Assembly: GCA_005887685.1 (NCBI GenBank)
Contig: VBHJ01000009.1
Span: forward strand, 32,079 to 96,078
DNA length: 64,000 nt
Direction: 5' to 3'
From: Chloroflexota bacterium
GTDB taxonomy: Bacteria > Chloroflexota > Dormibacteria > Dormibacterales > Dormibacteraceae
Positions 1 through 7,276 of the stretch are shown one piece after another (positions within the stretch are counted from its first letter, which is position 1; each line of letters begins with the position of its first letter). The position numbers and the translations under genes were made by a program. The notes under the pieces were generated by a model. The model saw only the letters and a program-made list of their open reading frames with translations, was not told the origin of the DNA and searched no databases.

Positions 1-216
1 GAACCCGAGCTGTTGCCGACCTGGCTGGTCGTGTTGGCCGAACCCTGGCCGGTCGAACCCGAGCTGTTGCCGACCTGGCTGGTCGTGTTGGCCGAACCCT
101 GGCCGGTCGAACCCGAGCTGTTGCCGACCTGGCTGGTCGTGTTGGCCGAGCCCTGGCCGGTCGAACCCGAGCTGTTGCCGACCTGGCTGGTCGTGTTGGC
201 CGAACCCTGGCCGGTC
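1..216 (-). repeat. 54-bp in-frame tandem repeat, four full copies
   Basis: The 54-bp unit begins at 1, 55, 109 and 163, with a diverged fifth copy from 217. Copies are near-identical; the one difference I see, in the third copy, is synonymous (GGT to GGC). The length is a multiple of three and encodes 18 residues, so copy number can change without breaking the frame. The array probably extends left of the window. Confidence 0.9.
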
Positions 217-701
217 GAACCCGAGCTGTTGCCTACCTGCGTCGAAGCCGTCTGCGCCGAGCCGGCTCCAGTCGAGCCGGTGCTGTTACCGACCTCTGGC
301 TCCTTGGGCTTCGGCTTGGCCGGAGCCTGCGCGCTCTTGTTCGACTCCGCGCTGCTGCTGGGGGCTGCTGCCCCGCTGCTGGAGTGGCTGCTCGTGCCAC
401 TGCCGCTGCTGGTGGGGCCACTTGAGCCGCCACTTCCGGTACCGCCTCCACTGCCGCCCGTTCCGCCACCGCCGCCGATCTGGTGCTCGTTCCGCGCCGT
501 GGGGCTGTCCTGGCGGTGCGCCATCGCGGAAGCACTCGTGTGATCTTGCGCTTTGCCCTGACCGTGTCCGTTGTCGGAGGCCAGAGCCGGTGACGTGCGA
601 GCCAGCATGAGGAGAAGTCCGGCCATCAAGACGAATGCGTTGACGACCAGGCGCCGTGCCAGCGCGGGTCGACTCGCTAAGAACTCACCGAACGCTTCCA
701 A
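1..701 (-). CDS. Secreted low-complexity tandem-repeat protein (3' end outside window)
   Basis: Not in the ORF track because it runs off the left edge. The minus-strand frame opens at a TTG preceded by GGAGGT six bases upstream, which decides the start. The N-terminus is amphipathic (EAFGEFLASRPALARR), followed by a hydrophobic core (LVVNAFVLMAGLLLML) and an Ala-Leu-Ala cleavage-like site, so export is likely. A Gly/Ser-rich linker of about 90 residues and a PAKPKPKEPE stretch follow. The protein then enters 18-residue repeats (GSTGQGSANTTSQVGNSS), four exact copies plus one degenerate, continuing past base 1. No enzyme motif is visible. It may be a surface or adhesin-like stalk, but I do not recognise a family. 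The plus-strand ORF over this region is a shadow of the repeat. Confidence 0.8.
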   Translation of the reverse strand, partial: MEAFGEFLASRPALARRLVVNAFVLMAGLLLMLARTSPALASDNGHGQGKAQDHTSASAMAHRQDSPTARNEHQIGGGGGTGGSGGGTGSGGSSGPTSSGSGTSSHSSSGAAAPSSSAESNKSAQAPAKPKPKEPEVGNSTGSTGAGSAQTASTQVGNSSGSTGQGSANTTSQVGNSSGSTGQGSANTTSQVGNSSGSTGQGSANTTSQVGNSSGSTGQGSANTTSQVGNSSG

Positions 702-826
702 ATGCCCACCTCCACGTGGAAATGAGCAAATTGCCTCGCCGCCATCCTGGACACCAACCCCGCAGCCCCGGGGATATGTCGCAGAACGCCCCGCTCAGCG
801 TTCCCTAGTAGGGCAATTCGCTTGCA

Positions 827-2164
827 ATGGAAACGCAAACTTCATCTTTAGTAACCATGCAGGCGGCAACCGACGAGGAGTCGGTGGCCGCTTTTGTGGA
901 CGAAACGCTCGCCGGCACCGGCTGGGAGGTCGACTCCATCCGGCACCGCGTGAACCGAATCGATCCTCCGAATTCGTACTGGTCGATCTTCAGCGTCGAC
1001 ATATATAAGGACGGAGAAGAGCGCAACCTGCGGCTGGTCGCCAAGGGCGCCCTGAACCCTGAGGCGTGGGAACAGCTCAGCGCGCGTCTGATGCGGCACG
1101 GAGCCGGCAACCCCTGCGACCCGATCAACGGGCTTGGCTACCCGCGGCTCTTTCCCGAGACCCAGCACGCCTACTGGTACTACCCGTACGACCCTTCGAT
1201 GCCCAACCTGCCGCTAGCGAACGACGCGGCGAGGATGGCGGGCGTGCTATTTGGGCTCGATCAACCCGAGGAAATGCAGGCCGCGGCTGGACGCGTGGAC
1301 ATCGAGCGCGTCCGCTACATGCCAGAGGTCGGCGCCATCCTTCGGTACACGATCGACGTGGGGGGCGCCCCGAACGTGATCTACGGCAAGGTCCAGCCAG
1401 GCCGGCGGGGGCTTCGGACCAACCAGATCGTGGAGGGCTTGTGGCGAGCGTCAGCCAAGTACCCCGGCTATTTGAACTTGCCGCGTCCGTTGGGCTATGT
1501 CGAGGAGATGGGCATGCTCATCGAGGAAGGCATTCGCGGCAAGCCGGTAGGTGAAAGGCGGACGAGCACCCAGTTCATGCTCATGGCCGAACCGGCGGCC
1601 GAAGCGCTTGCCGTGATCCACGAATCACGCGTCGAGAACGACGAGCGAATTACGATCCAGGCCGAGCTGGAACGCCTCGACAGGGTCGCGGAGAAGTTCG
1701 CATATGTCCATCCCGAAGGACACTTCCTGCTCAAGGACCTCATCACTCACATACGCGAGCACGTGCAGAAGACCACTGAAGAGGAGTGGCTGCCGACTCA
1801 TGGCGATCTCAAGTACGACCAGTTCATGTTCCACAACGACCGGTTCACGCTGCTGGACTTCGACTATTTCGCGACGGCTGAGACCAGCTATGACCTGGGT
1901 AAGTTCTGTGCCTACCTGGTGCCGACGCGCCCCAAGGATTGGAGGGACTCGGTGGCCGTGGAGGAGGCGCGCGTCCGGTTCATCCGCCGCTATCGCGAGC
2001 TGAGGCCCCACGCGACACTTCAACGCTTTGCCATCTATGAGGCGCTCCAGTTTGCGCTGCGCGCCATGGCCACCATGTGGGGGTCGAAGCCGGGGTGGCA
2101 CCGAGTCGCGGAAACCTACCTGGTCTTCGGCTTCGAGCGCCTCAAGAGCCGGCTGCCCGAATAA
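827..2164 (+). CDS. Aminoglycoside phosphotransferase-like (APH/choline kinase fold) kinase
   Basis: A cytosolic 445-residue protein with the APH-type kinase core in its C-terminal half. THGDLKYDQFMF matches the Brenner-type catalytic loop (HGDxxxxN-like, with Asp as base), and LLDFDYF is the metal-binding DFD motif. An N-terminal region of about 150 residues precedes the kinase. The family phosphorylates small molecules such as aminoglycosides, sugars or choline, and the substrate cannot be read from sequence. ATG at 827 has only a weak AGGG upstream; an in-frame ATG at 857 is an alternative. It stands alone between the divergent repeat protein and the CAP-domain gene. Confidence 0.8.
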   Translation: METQTSSLVTMQAATDEESVAAFVDETLAGTGWEVDSIRHRVNRIDPPNSYWSIFSVDIYKDGEERNLRLVAKGALNPEAWEQLSARLMRHGAGNPCDPINGLGYPRLFPETQHAYWYYPYDPSMPNLPLANDAARMAGVLFGLDQPEEMQAAAGRVDIERVRYMPEVGAILRYTIDVGGAPNVIYGKVQPGRRGLRTNQIVEGLWRASAKYPGYLNLPRPLGYVEEMGMLIEEGIRGKPVGERRTSTQFMLMAEPAAEALAVIHESRVENDERITIQAELERLDRVAEKFAYVHPEGHFLLKDLITHIREHVQKTTEEEWLPTHGDLKYDQFMFHNDRFTLLDFDYFATAETSYDLGKFCAYLVPTRPKDWRDSVAVEEARVRFIRRYRELRPHATLQRFAIYEALQFALRAMATMWGSKPGWHRVAETYLVFGFERLKSRLPE

Positions 2165-2257
2165 CAGCGGTTTCGATACCCGGCGATTCTTTTTACAAGC
2201 CTTAACCCAACTCGCACCAGCTAGGCGGCCGCCCGCGGTCAGGCTCTGCCGTCTGCC

Positions 2258-2875
2258 ATGCGGCTTGTTTCATGGTTCGGGGGATTTCTCGTCGTCGCCG
2301 CCCTGCTTGTCGGGGTGCTTTCCGCCGTGCAGCTGCGCTCGGCCAGCGGGCACTCGCTGAATGCCTCCCGCCAACCGGTGGCCGCCCTGTTCGGGGTTCA
2401 CGACCCCGCGCCCGATCCACCACACAAGATCCTGCCGCCGATTCCGAGCCCGGTCCCCGTCGCGCCGGCCGAATCGGCCCCCGCGCCGGCCCCACCGGCG
2501 CGCCCGGCCATCGTCGTCAACTCGACACAGCAGGCCTTGATCAACCAGGACCGCGCGCGCAACGGACTTCCCGCGCTCACCTGGAGCAGCTGCCTCAACA
2601 ACATCGCGCGAGGCCAGTCCGCGTACCTTGCTTCACCCAACGTCGCGTTCCAGCACTACAACGGCGTGCAGCAAGATCTGGGCTGTCATCTTGGAGCCCA
2701 GGTCGGCGAGAACATTGGCTGGTGGTCGCTCGGTGTCGACGACTCGCAGCTCAACACGATGTTCATGAACAGCGCCGAACACCGCGCCAACATCCTCGGT
2801 CCGTACCGTTATGTGGCGACCGCTTGGGCGGTCCGTTCCGACGGTCGAGGCTACATTGCGGTCGAGTTCGGCTGA
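2258..2875 (+). CDS. Secreted or membrane-anchored CAP-domain (SCP/PR-1, YkwD-like) protein
   Basis: This 205-residue protein has an N-terminal hydrophobic segment (FGGFLVVAALLVGVLSAV) acting as signal peptide or anchor. A Pro/Ala-rich linker leads to a C-terminal CAP domain from about residue 90. Typical elements are NQDRARNGLPAL, a His in AFQHYNG, GENIGW, and NSAEHRANIL, which supplies the conserved Glu-His. CAP proteins are extracytoplasmic and their bacterial role is poorly defined. The domain ends at the stop codon, so it is full length. The neighbour downstream is a class A PBP, consistent with an envelope role, which is inference. Confidence 0.9.
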   Translation: MRLVSWFGGFLVVAALLVGVLSAVQLRSASGHSLNASRQPVAALFGVHDPAPDPPHKILPPIPSPVPVAPAESAPAPAPPARPAIVVNSTQQALINQDRARNGLPALTWSSCLNNIARGQSAYLASPNVAFQHYNGVQQDLGCHLGAQVGENIGWWSLGVDDSQLNTMFMNSAEHRANILGPYRYVATAWAVRSDGRGYIAVEFG

Positions 2876-2980
2876 GTTCGGCCCGCTGAGTAACCCGATT
2901 TAACCGGGCGTTGTTCTGACGTAGCGCTCCAACGCGGGCCCGAGACGCCCACCAGAGCGCTCGGAGGAGGAGCGTGAAGG

Positions 2981-5068
2981 GTGTCGACGCAACCTGCCGT
3001 ACGCGGCCACCATGCGCTCTGGCTTCGACCAATCGCGTGGATGTGGGCCAAGCGGGCGTGGATCGCGGCCCTGGTCGGAGTCTTCCTTATCGCTTCGACG
3101 CTGTACGTGCTCTGGGCGATCAAGGATCTGCCTGACCCGAGCCAGAATGTGCTGGCGGCGGGCGATGTCGTCGTGCTCGACCGCAACGGCAAGCTCATCG
3201 AGGACTGGAGTCCCGCGGGCCACTACCACATCACCCTCACCCTTCAGCAGATGGGGCCCTACGCACCAAAGGCGGTGCTGGCGGCGGAGGACCGCAACTT
3301 CTACAACCACGGCGCGATCGACCCAGGGTCGACGGCGCGCGCGGCGTGGGTCGACCTCACCTCGCACGGCCTGAACCAGGGCGGGAGCACGATCACGCAA
3401 CAGCTGGTGAAGATCCAGCTGCTCACGCCGCAGAGATCGCTGACACGCAAGATCCAGGAGGTCGTCCTGGCGATGGCGCTCGAACAGCGGTACTCGAAAG
3501 ACCAGATCCTCGGCATGTACCTCAACCGCGTGTACTTCGGCCACGGCGCGTACGGGGTGGGCGCGGCGGCGCGCACATATTTCAACAAGGACGCCAAGGA
3601 CCTGTCGGCCGCGCAAGCGGCTTTTCTCGCCGGCCTCATCCAGGCGCCCACGCTGTACGACCCGGTAGTCCACTACGAGCTCGCCCAAGGACGCGAGGCA
3701 TATGTGCTGCAAGGCATGGTTTCCACCGGCGCCCTGAAGCCCGATGAGGCAGACAAAGCGGCCAATGAGGACGTCAAGTCGGAGCTGCAGATCCAGCCGT
3801 CGGCGCGTCAGAGCCTGGCACCGCACTTCGTCGATTACGTCCTGACGCAGCTGGAAAAGCTCTTTGGGGCAGCGGCCGTCCAGCAGGGGGGCATCGTGGT
3901 GCACACCACTCTCGACCTCGGCGTGCAGAATGATGCCGAGGCTGCGGTCGCCAACGGGGTACAGGACCTCAAGCCTTTCAACGTGAACAATTCGGCGCTG
4001 CTCGCGGCGGATCCGAAAACCGGCGCGATTCTGGCCTGGATTGGTTCCGCCGATTACGGCAATGACTCGATCGGAGGCCAGTTCGACGTGGTGCTTTCGC
4101 CGCGCCAGCCCGGCTCTTCGTTCAAGCCTTACGTCTATGAGGCGGCGCTCCGCGACCACAAGATCACGTGGGCCACGATCCTCCACGATCGCCTGACCAA
4201 CTTCAACGGCTATCAGCCGCGCGACTTCGACAACGGAGGGATGGGCGACATCAAGGCGAGCACCGCGATCCTCTACTCGCGCAACATCCCGGCCGTCGAG
4301 GTCGGTCAGATGGAAGGCATCAACAACGTGAACAACCTGGCCCACGCGATGGGCATCAAGAGCAACCTTCAGCCGTACCTATCGACCGCCATCGGTGCGA
4401 GCGACATCACTCTCTATGAGCACGTGCAAGGCTACGAGACCTTCGCCAACCAGGGCCAGCGCATCGACCTCCGCGTGCTCAACGAGGTCGATGATTCGAC
4501 CGGCCACGCCGCCTTCAAGTACGAGAACCCGACCGGCACCCCAGTCCTGTCGCCTGCCGAGGCGTTCCTGATGTCAGACGTGCTGAAGAACTACCAGAAC
4601 ACGTGGCACTTCGGTTGGAACCGTCAGATGGCGAGCAAGACGGGCACGAGCGACAACGGAAAGGGCGGTATCCCGGACTCGTGGATCATGGCGTACAACC
4701 CTGACATCGTGGTCGGAGTGTGGGTGGGCAACACCGCGCCGAACGGGGGCGGCGGACTGATTCGCGCCTATGGCGAAAACGTAGGCCTGACGATCATGAA
4801 GCGCTTCGTGAACGCGCTCCCGTCCGGCATGCACGACTGGTACGCACGCCCGGCCGGCGTCGTGCAGGGTTGCGGCAGCGACACGCAAGACCCGTTCCTG
4901 CCCGGCGCCTGCACCGCATCGCCCTCGCCGTCTTCGTCCCCGAGCCCGTCGCCGTCCGGCAGTCCGTCGGTGTTGCCTTCGGTCCTACCTTCGATTCTCC
5001 CCTCGGCGTCGCCTTCGGCCTCACCGCCGGCGTCGCCATCACCGTCACCGTCACCTTCGCCGAGCTGA
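2981..5068 (+). CDS. Class A penicillin-binding protein (bifunctional peptidoglycan synthase)
   Basis: This polymerises lipid II and crosslinks stem peptides at the outer face of the membrane. One N-terminal TM helix (about 25-48) is followed by a GT51 glycosyltransferase domain with the catalytic Glu in EDRNFYNHG (about residue 103), GGSTITQQLVK, and MYLNRVYFGHGAYG. The transpeptidase domain has SSFK (about 378), SRN and KTGTSD (about 552), the full SxxK/SxN/KTG set. The C-terminus is a Ser-Pro tail of about 50 residues, an extracellular low-complexity linker. The GTG start at 2981 follows GGAGGAGGAG. The stop overlaps the next ATG as TGATG, so the OtsA-like gene is probably co-translated. 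A second class A PBP lies at 10966. Confidence 0.95.
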   Translation: MSTQPAVRGHHALWLRPIAWMWAKRAWIAALVGVFLIASTLYVLWAIKDLPDPSQNVLAAGDVVVLDRNGKLIEDWSPAGHYHITLTLQQMGPYAPKAVLAAEDRNFYNHGAIDPGSTARAAWVDLTSHGLNQGGSTITQQLVKIQLLTPQRSLTRKIQEVVLAMALEQRYSKDQILGMYLNRVYFGHGAYGVGAAARTYFNKDAKDLSAAQAAFLAGLIQAPTLYDPVVHYELAQGREAYVLQGMVSTGALKPDEADKAANEDVKSELQIQPSARQSLAPHFVDYVLTQLEKLFGAAAVQQGGIVVHTTLDLGVQNDAEAAVANGVQDLKPFNVNNSALLAADPKTGAILAWIGSADYGNDSIGGQFDVVLSPRQPGSSFKPYVYEAALRDHKITWATILHDRLTNFNGYQPRDFDNGGMGDIKASTAILYSRNIPAVEVGQMEGINNVNNLAHAMGIKSNLQPYLSTAIGASDITLYEHVQGYETFANQGQRIDLRVLNEVDDSTGHAAFKYENPTGTPVLSPAEAFLMSDVLKNYQNTWHFGWNRQMASKTGTSDNGKGGIPDSWIMAYNPDIVVGVWVGNTAPNGGGGLIRAYGENVGLTIMKRFVNALPSGMHDWYARPAGVVQGCGSDTQDPFLPGACTASPSPSSSPSPSPSGSPSVLPSVLPSILPSASPSASPPASPSPSPSPSPS

Positions 5069-6624
5069 TGCTTGCCGTGAGAAGTTCCGAGACTCCGTTT
5101 CTCGAGAGCGTCGAGCGCCGGCGGCCGGGCACGTCGCTGCGCGGCTACGTGACGCGCACACTGCCCCACAGCTCTGCGATCGTGGTGGCCAACCGCGCCC
5201 CGCACGAGCCCCGTGCCGAGGGAGGCTTCACTCGCGGCGCGGGCGGAGTGATCACCGCCCTGCTCACTCTCGCCGAGGTCGCCGCGGCGGACTGGGTCGC
5301 TGTCGCCCGCACCGAGGGTGAGCGCGCGCTGATCGAGGACCACGGCACGACGTGGAACGCACCGCTGGTCCGCAGCGAGACGCAACTCCACTACGCAACT
5401 CCGACGCCCGAGCAGTACGAGCAGTACTACTCGGTGATCTCCAACCCGGTCCTGTGGTTCGTCCAGCACTACCTCTGGGACCTCGCGCATCAGCCTGTCA
5501 TCAACGGCCGCATCCACCGTGCGTGGAAGAACGGGTACGTCGAGGTCAACAAGCAGGTTGCGCGAAAGGTGGTTGAGGTGGCGCGGGGGCTGCCCGGGCG
5601 ACCCCTGGTCATGGTCCACGACTACCAGCTCTACCTCGTGCCGAAGCTCGTCCGCGAGCAGCTGCACGGGGCGATCATCCAGCACTTCGTCCACATCCCG
5701 TGGCCGACGCCGCAATACTGGAAGGTGCTCCCGCGCGAGATGAGGGACGCGATCCTCCACGGGCTGCTCGGCTGCGACATCGTCGGTTTTCAGACCAGCC
5801 TCGATGTGCGCAACTTCCTGATGACGTGCGAAGAGAACGCCGGGCTCGCGGTGGACGAGCGTGAGAAGGCCGTGCTGGTCGACGGGCGGGTCGTCTACGC
5901 GCGCGCTTACCCCATCTCCATCGACGTCGCGAGCACGACGCGCCTCTCTTATTCACATGGCGTGATGGTCGAGGAGCGAAAGCTGCGCGACTGGAGACCC
6001 GAGCACCTGATCGTTCGGATCGACCGCACGGATCCTTCGAAGAACATCATTCGCGGCTTCCTCTCCTACGAGAAGCTGCTGGCGCATCATCCCGAGCTGA
6101 AGGGCAGGGTGCAGTTCTGGGCCTTCTTACAGCCGTCGCGCCAGGACGTCGCCGTCTATCGGAACTACGTGCGCAAGGTCCGCCAGACGGTGCAGCGCAT
6201 CAACGCCCAGTACGGCGCGCATGGTTGGCAGCCGATCCGGCTGGAGCTGGGCGAGAGCGTCCGCAAGGCGATGGCCGCCATGCGCAACTTCGACGTGCTG
6301 GTGGTCAACTCCGTTTATGACGGGCTCAACCTCGTCGCCAAGGAAGGCGCGCTGGTCAACCGTTCCGACGGCGTGATCGTCCTGTCGGAGAATGTGGGCG
6401 CGCACGAGGAGCTGCATCCACACGTGCTCTCAGTCAACCCGTTCGACATAGAGGCGACGGCCAATGCGATGCACCAGGCGATCGTCATGCGCGTCGAGGA
6501 GAAGCGTCGGCTGAACGAAGGGGCCCGCGAGGTGGTGCGCACCAACGACATCGCGCGCTGGATCACCCGCCAGGTGCAGGACATAAGAGACCTGGCCGCA
6601 GCACCCGGACTTAGAGCGGGGTAA
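5068..6624 (+). CDS. otsA: Trehalose-6-phosphate synthase-like glycosyltransferase (GT20)
   Basis: GT20 enzymes transfer glucose from a nucleotide sugar to glucose-6-phosphate. The ORF track starts this frame at 4720, but that part is a shadow of the PBP tail. The ATG at 5068, overlapping the PBP stop, gives 518 residues, near family length. Visible landmarks are VVANRAP near the N-terminus, GGFTRGAGG, VHDYQLYLVP (family HDYHL), HIPWPTP, GFQTSLDVRNFL, RIDRTDPSKN (the Arg and Lys of the family RxDxxK nucleotide-binding motif are kept), and YDGLNLVAKEGALVN. HDYQL and TDPSKN differ from classical OtsA, so another acceptor, or a pseudo-glycosyltransferase as in the VldE branch, is possible. No phosphatase domain is fused and no otsB is visible. 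Confidence 0.82.
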   Translation: MLAVRSSETPFLESVERRRPGTSLRGYVTRTLPHSSAIVVANRAPHEPRAEGGFTRGAGGVITALLTLAEVAAADWVAVARTEGERALIEDHGTTWNAPLVRSETQLHYATPTPEQYEQYYSVISNPVLWFVQHYLWDLAHQPVINGRIHRAWKNGYVEVNKQVARKVVEVARGLPGRPLVMVHDYQLYLVPKLVREQLHGAIIQHFVHIPWPTPQYWKVLPREMRDAILHGLLGCDIVGFQTSLDVRNFLMTCEENAGLAVDEREKAVLVDGRVVYARAYPISIDVASTTRLSYSHGVMVEERKLRDWRPEHLIVRIDRTDPSKNIIRGFLSYEKLLAHHPELKGRVQFWAFLQPSRQDVAVYRNYVRKVRQTVQRINAQYGAHGWQPIRLELGESVRKAMAAMRNFDVLVVNSVYDGLNLVAKEGALVNRSDGVIVLSENVGAHEELHPHVLSVNPFDIEATANAMHQAIVMRVEEKRRLNEGAREVVRTNDIARWITRQVQDIRDLAAAPGLRAG

Positions 6625-6631
6625 TCAAAAA

Positions 6632-6664
6632 AGAGGGGCGCCGGCACCTATACCGCGCCCCTCT
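6632..6664 (-). terminator. Intrinsic terminator for yggT (possibly bidirectional)
   Basis: A perfect 10-bp stem, AGAGGGGCGC / GCGCCCCTCT, has a 13-base loop. Read on the minus strand it is followed by TTTTTT, so it fits the end of the YggT-family gene best. It also lies just after the otsA stop and may serve both strands. Confidence 0.8.
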
Positions 6665-6717
6665 CCCCAGGTCCCTCTCCCCCGTGGGGAAAGGGTGCCC
6701 AATCTACTGACTACCGG

Positions 6718-7176
6718 TTAGTAGCCCCTCGGTCGAAAGCCGCCCGAGCGTCGTGCCACCGTCACGTTGCGGAAGAAGATGATCGTGACCAGGCGCGCCA
6801 CAGCCCATCCGGCGAGCGCGTAGACCAGGATCGCGACGACCACTGACATCTCGAGCTGCGATTGCGTCGTTCCGATCGTGGGCAGGATGTTCTTGAACGG
6901 CCCGAGGAAGACGGCGGTCACGTTGTAGAGCCAGTTGGAGAAGCCCGCCTCGGGGTTCGCACCGAGCAGCTTGAGAACGAGCCGCAGCAAAAGCAAGCCG
7001 TCGATGAGCCCAAAGACGAGATAGACGAACTGAACCGCGCGCCAGCCCGGGTTGGAGGTGCTCACCACCTCTGACGATTCGGGCGGCACTCCTGGATCCT
7101 CGGTCGTGACGGTCCGATGCTCATGCACCCGGCCGCTCACGGGATCACGCTCGACGTCGGTGTCCCTTCGCTCCAT
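6718..7176 (-). CDS. YggT-family membrane protein
   Basis: The track starts this ORF at 7221. The ATG at 7176 is preferred because GGGAG lies eight bases upstream, giving 152 residues. A charged hydrophilic N-terminus (about 50 residues) is followed by TM1 (VYLVFGLIDGLLLLRLVLKLLGAN), a short loop (FSNWLYNVTAVFLGPFKNILP) and TM2 (VVVAILVYALAGWAVARLV). The layout and the amphipathic loop fit the YggT/YlmG family, small membrane proteins of unclear function found near division or osmotic-stress genes. It is monocistronic, with terminator-like hairpins on both sides. Confidence 0.75.
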   Translation of the reverse strand: MERRDTDVERDPVSGRVHEHRTVTTEDPGVPPESSEVVSTSNPGWRAVQFVYLVFGLIDGLLLLRLVLKLLGANPEAGFSNWLYNVTAVFLGPFKNILPTIGTTQSQLEMSVVVAILVYALAGWAVARLVTIIFFRNVTVARRSGGFRPRGY

Positions 7177-7228
7177 TTTGAATACTCCCTTTGCGTGGTT
7201 AAAAACGATGAACGGGCACAAATGAAAA

Positions 7229-7256
7229 CGCCCGGGTGGTTTTTGCCACCCGGGCG
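7229..7256 (-). terminator. Intrinsic terminator of the DUF1906 gene
   Basis: A perfect 11-bp hairpin, CGCCCGGGTGG, loop TTTTTG, CCACCCGGGCG. On the minus strand it follows the DUF1906 stop by about 20 bases and is followed by TTTT. Confidence 0.85.
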
Positions 7257-7276
7257 CCTGGGGGAGGTAGGTGAGC

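Noticed and set aside
1-270. CRISPR-like direct repeats
   Set aside because: Units are contiguous with no spacers, are 54 bp and keep a reading frame, so this is a protein repeat.
13-543. Plus-strand 176-residue repeat ORF (PTWLVVLAEPWPVEPELL repeats)
   Set aside because: Shadow of the minus-strand gene. The minus frame has a ribosome site, a signal peptide and ordinary Gly/Ser linker composition, while the plus frame has none.
2900-4345. Minus-strand ORF of 481 residues
   Set aside because: Antisense shadow of the class A PBP, Val/Arg/Asp-rich as expected for GC-rich antisense frames.
4720-5067. N-terminal extension of the OtsA-like ORF
   Set aside because: It overlaps the PBP transpeptidase and Ser-Pro tail in another frame. 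The TGATG junction gives the natural start.
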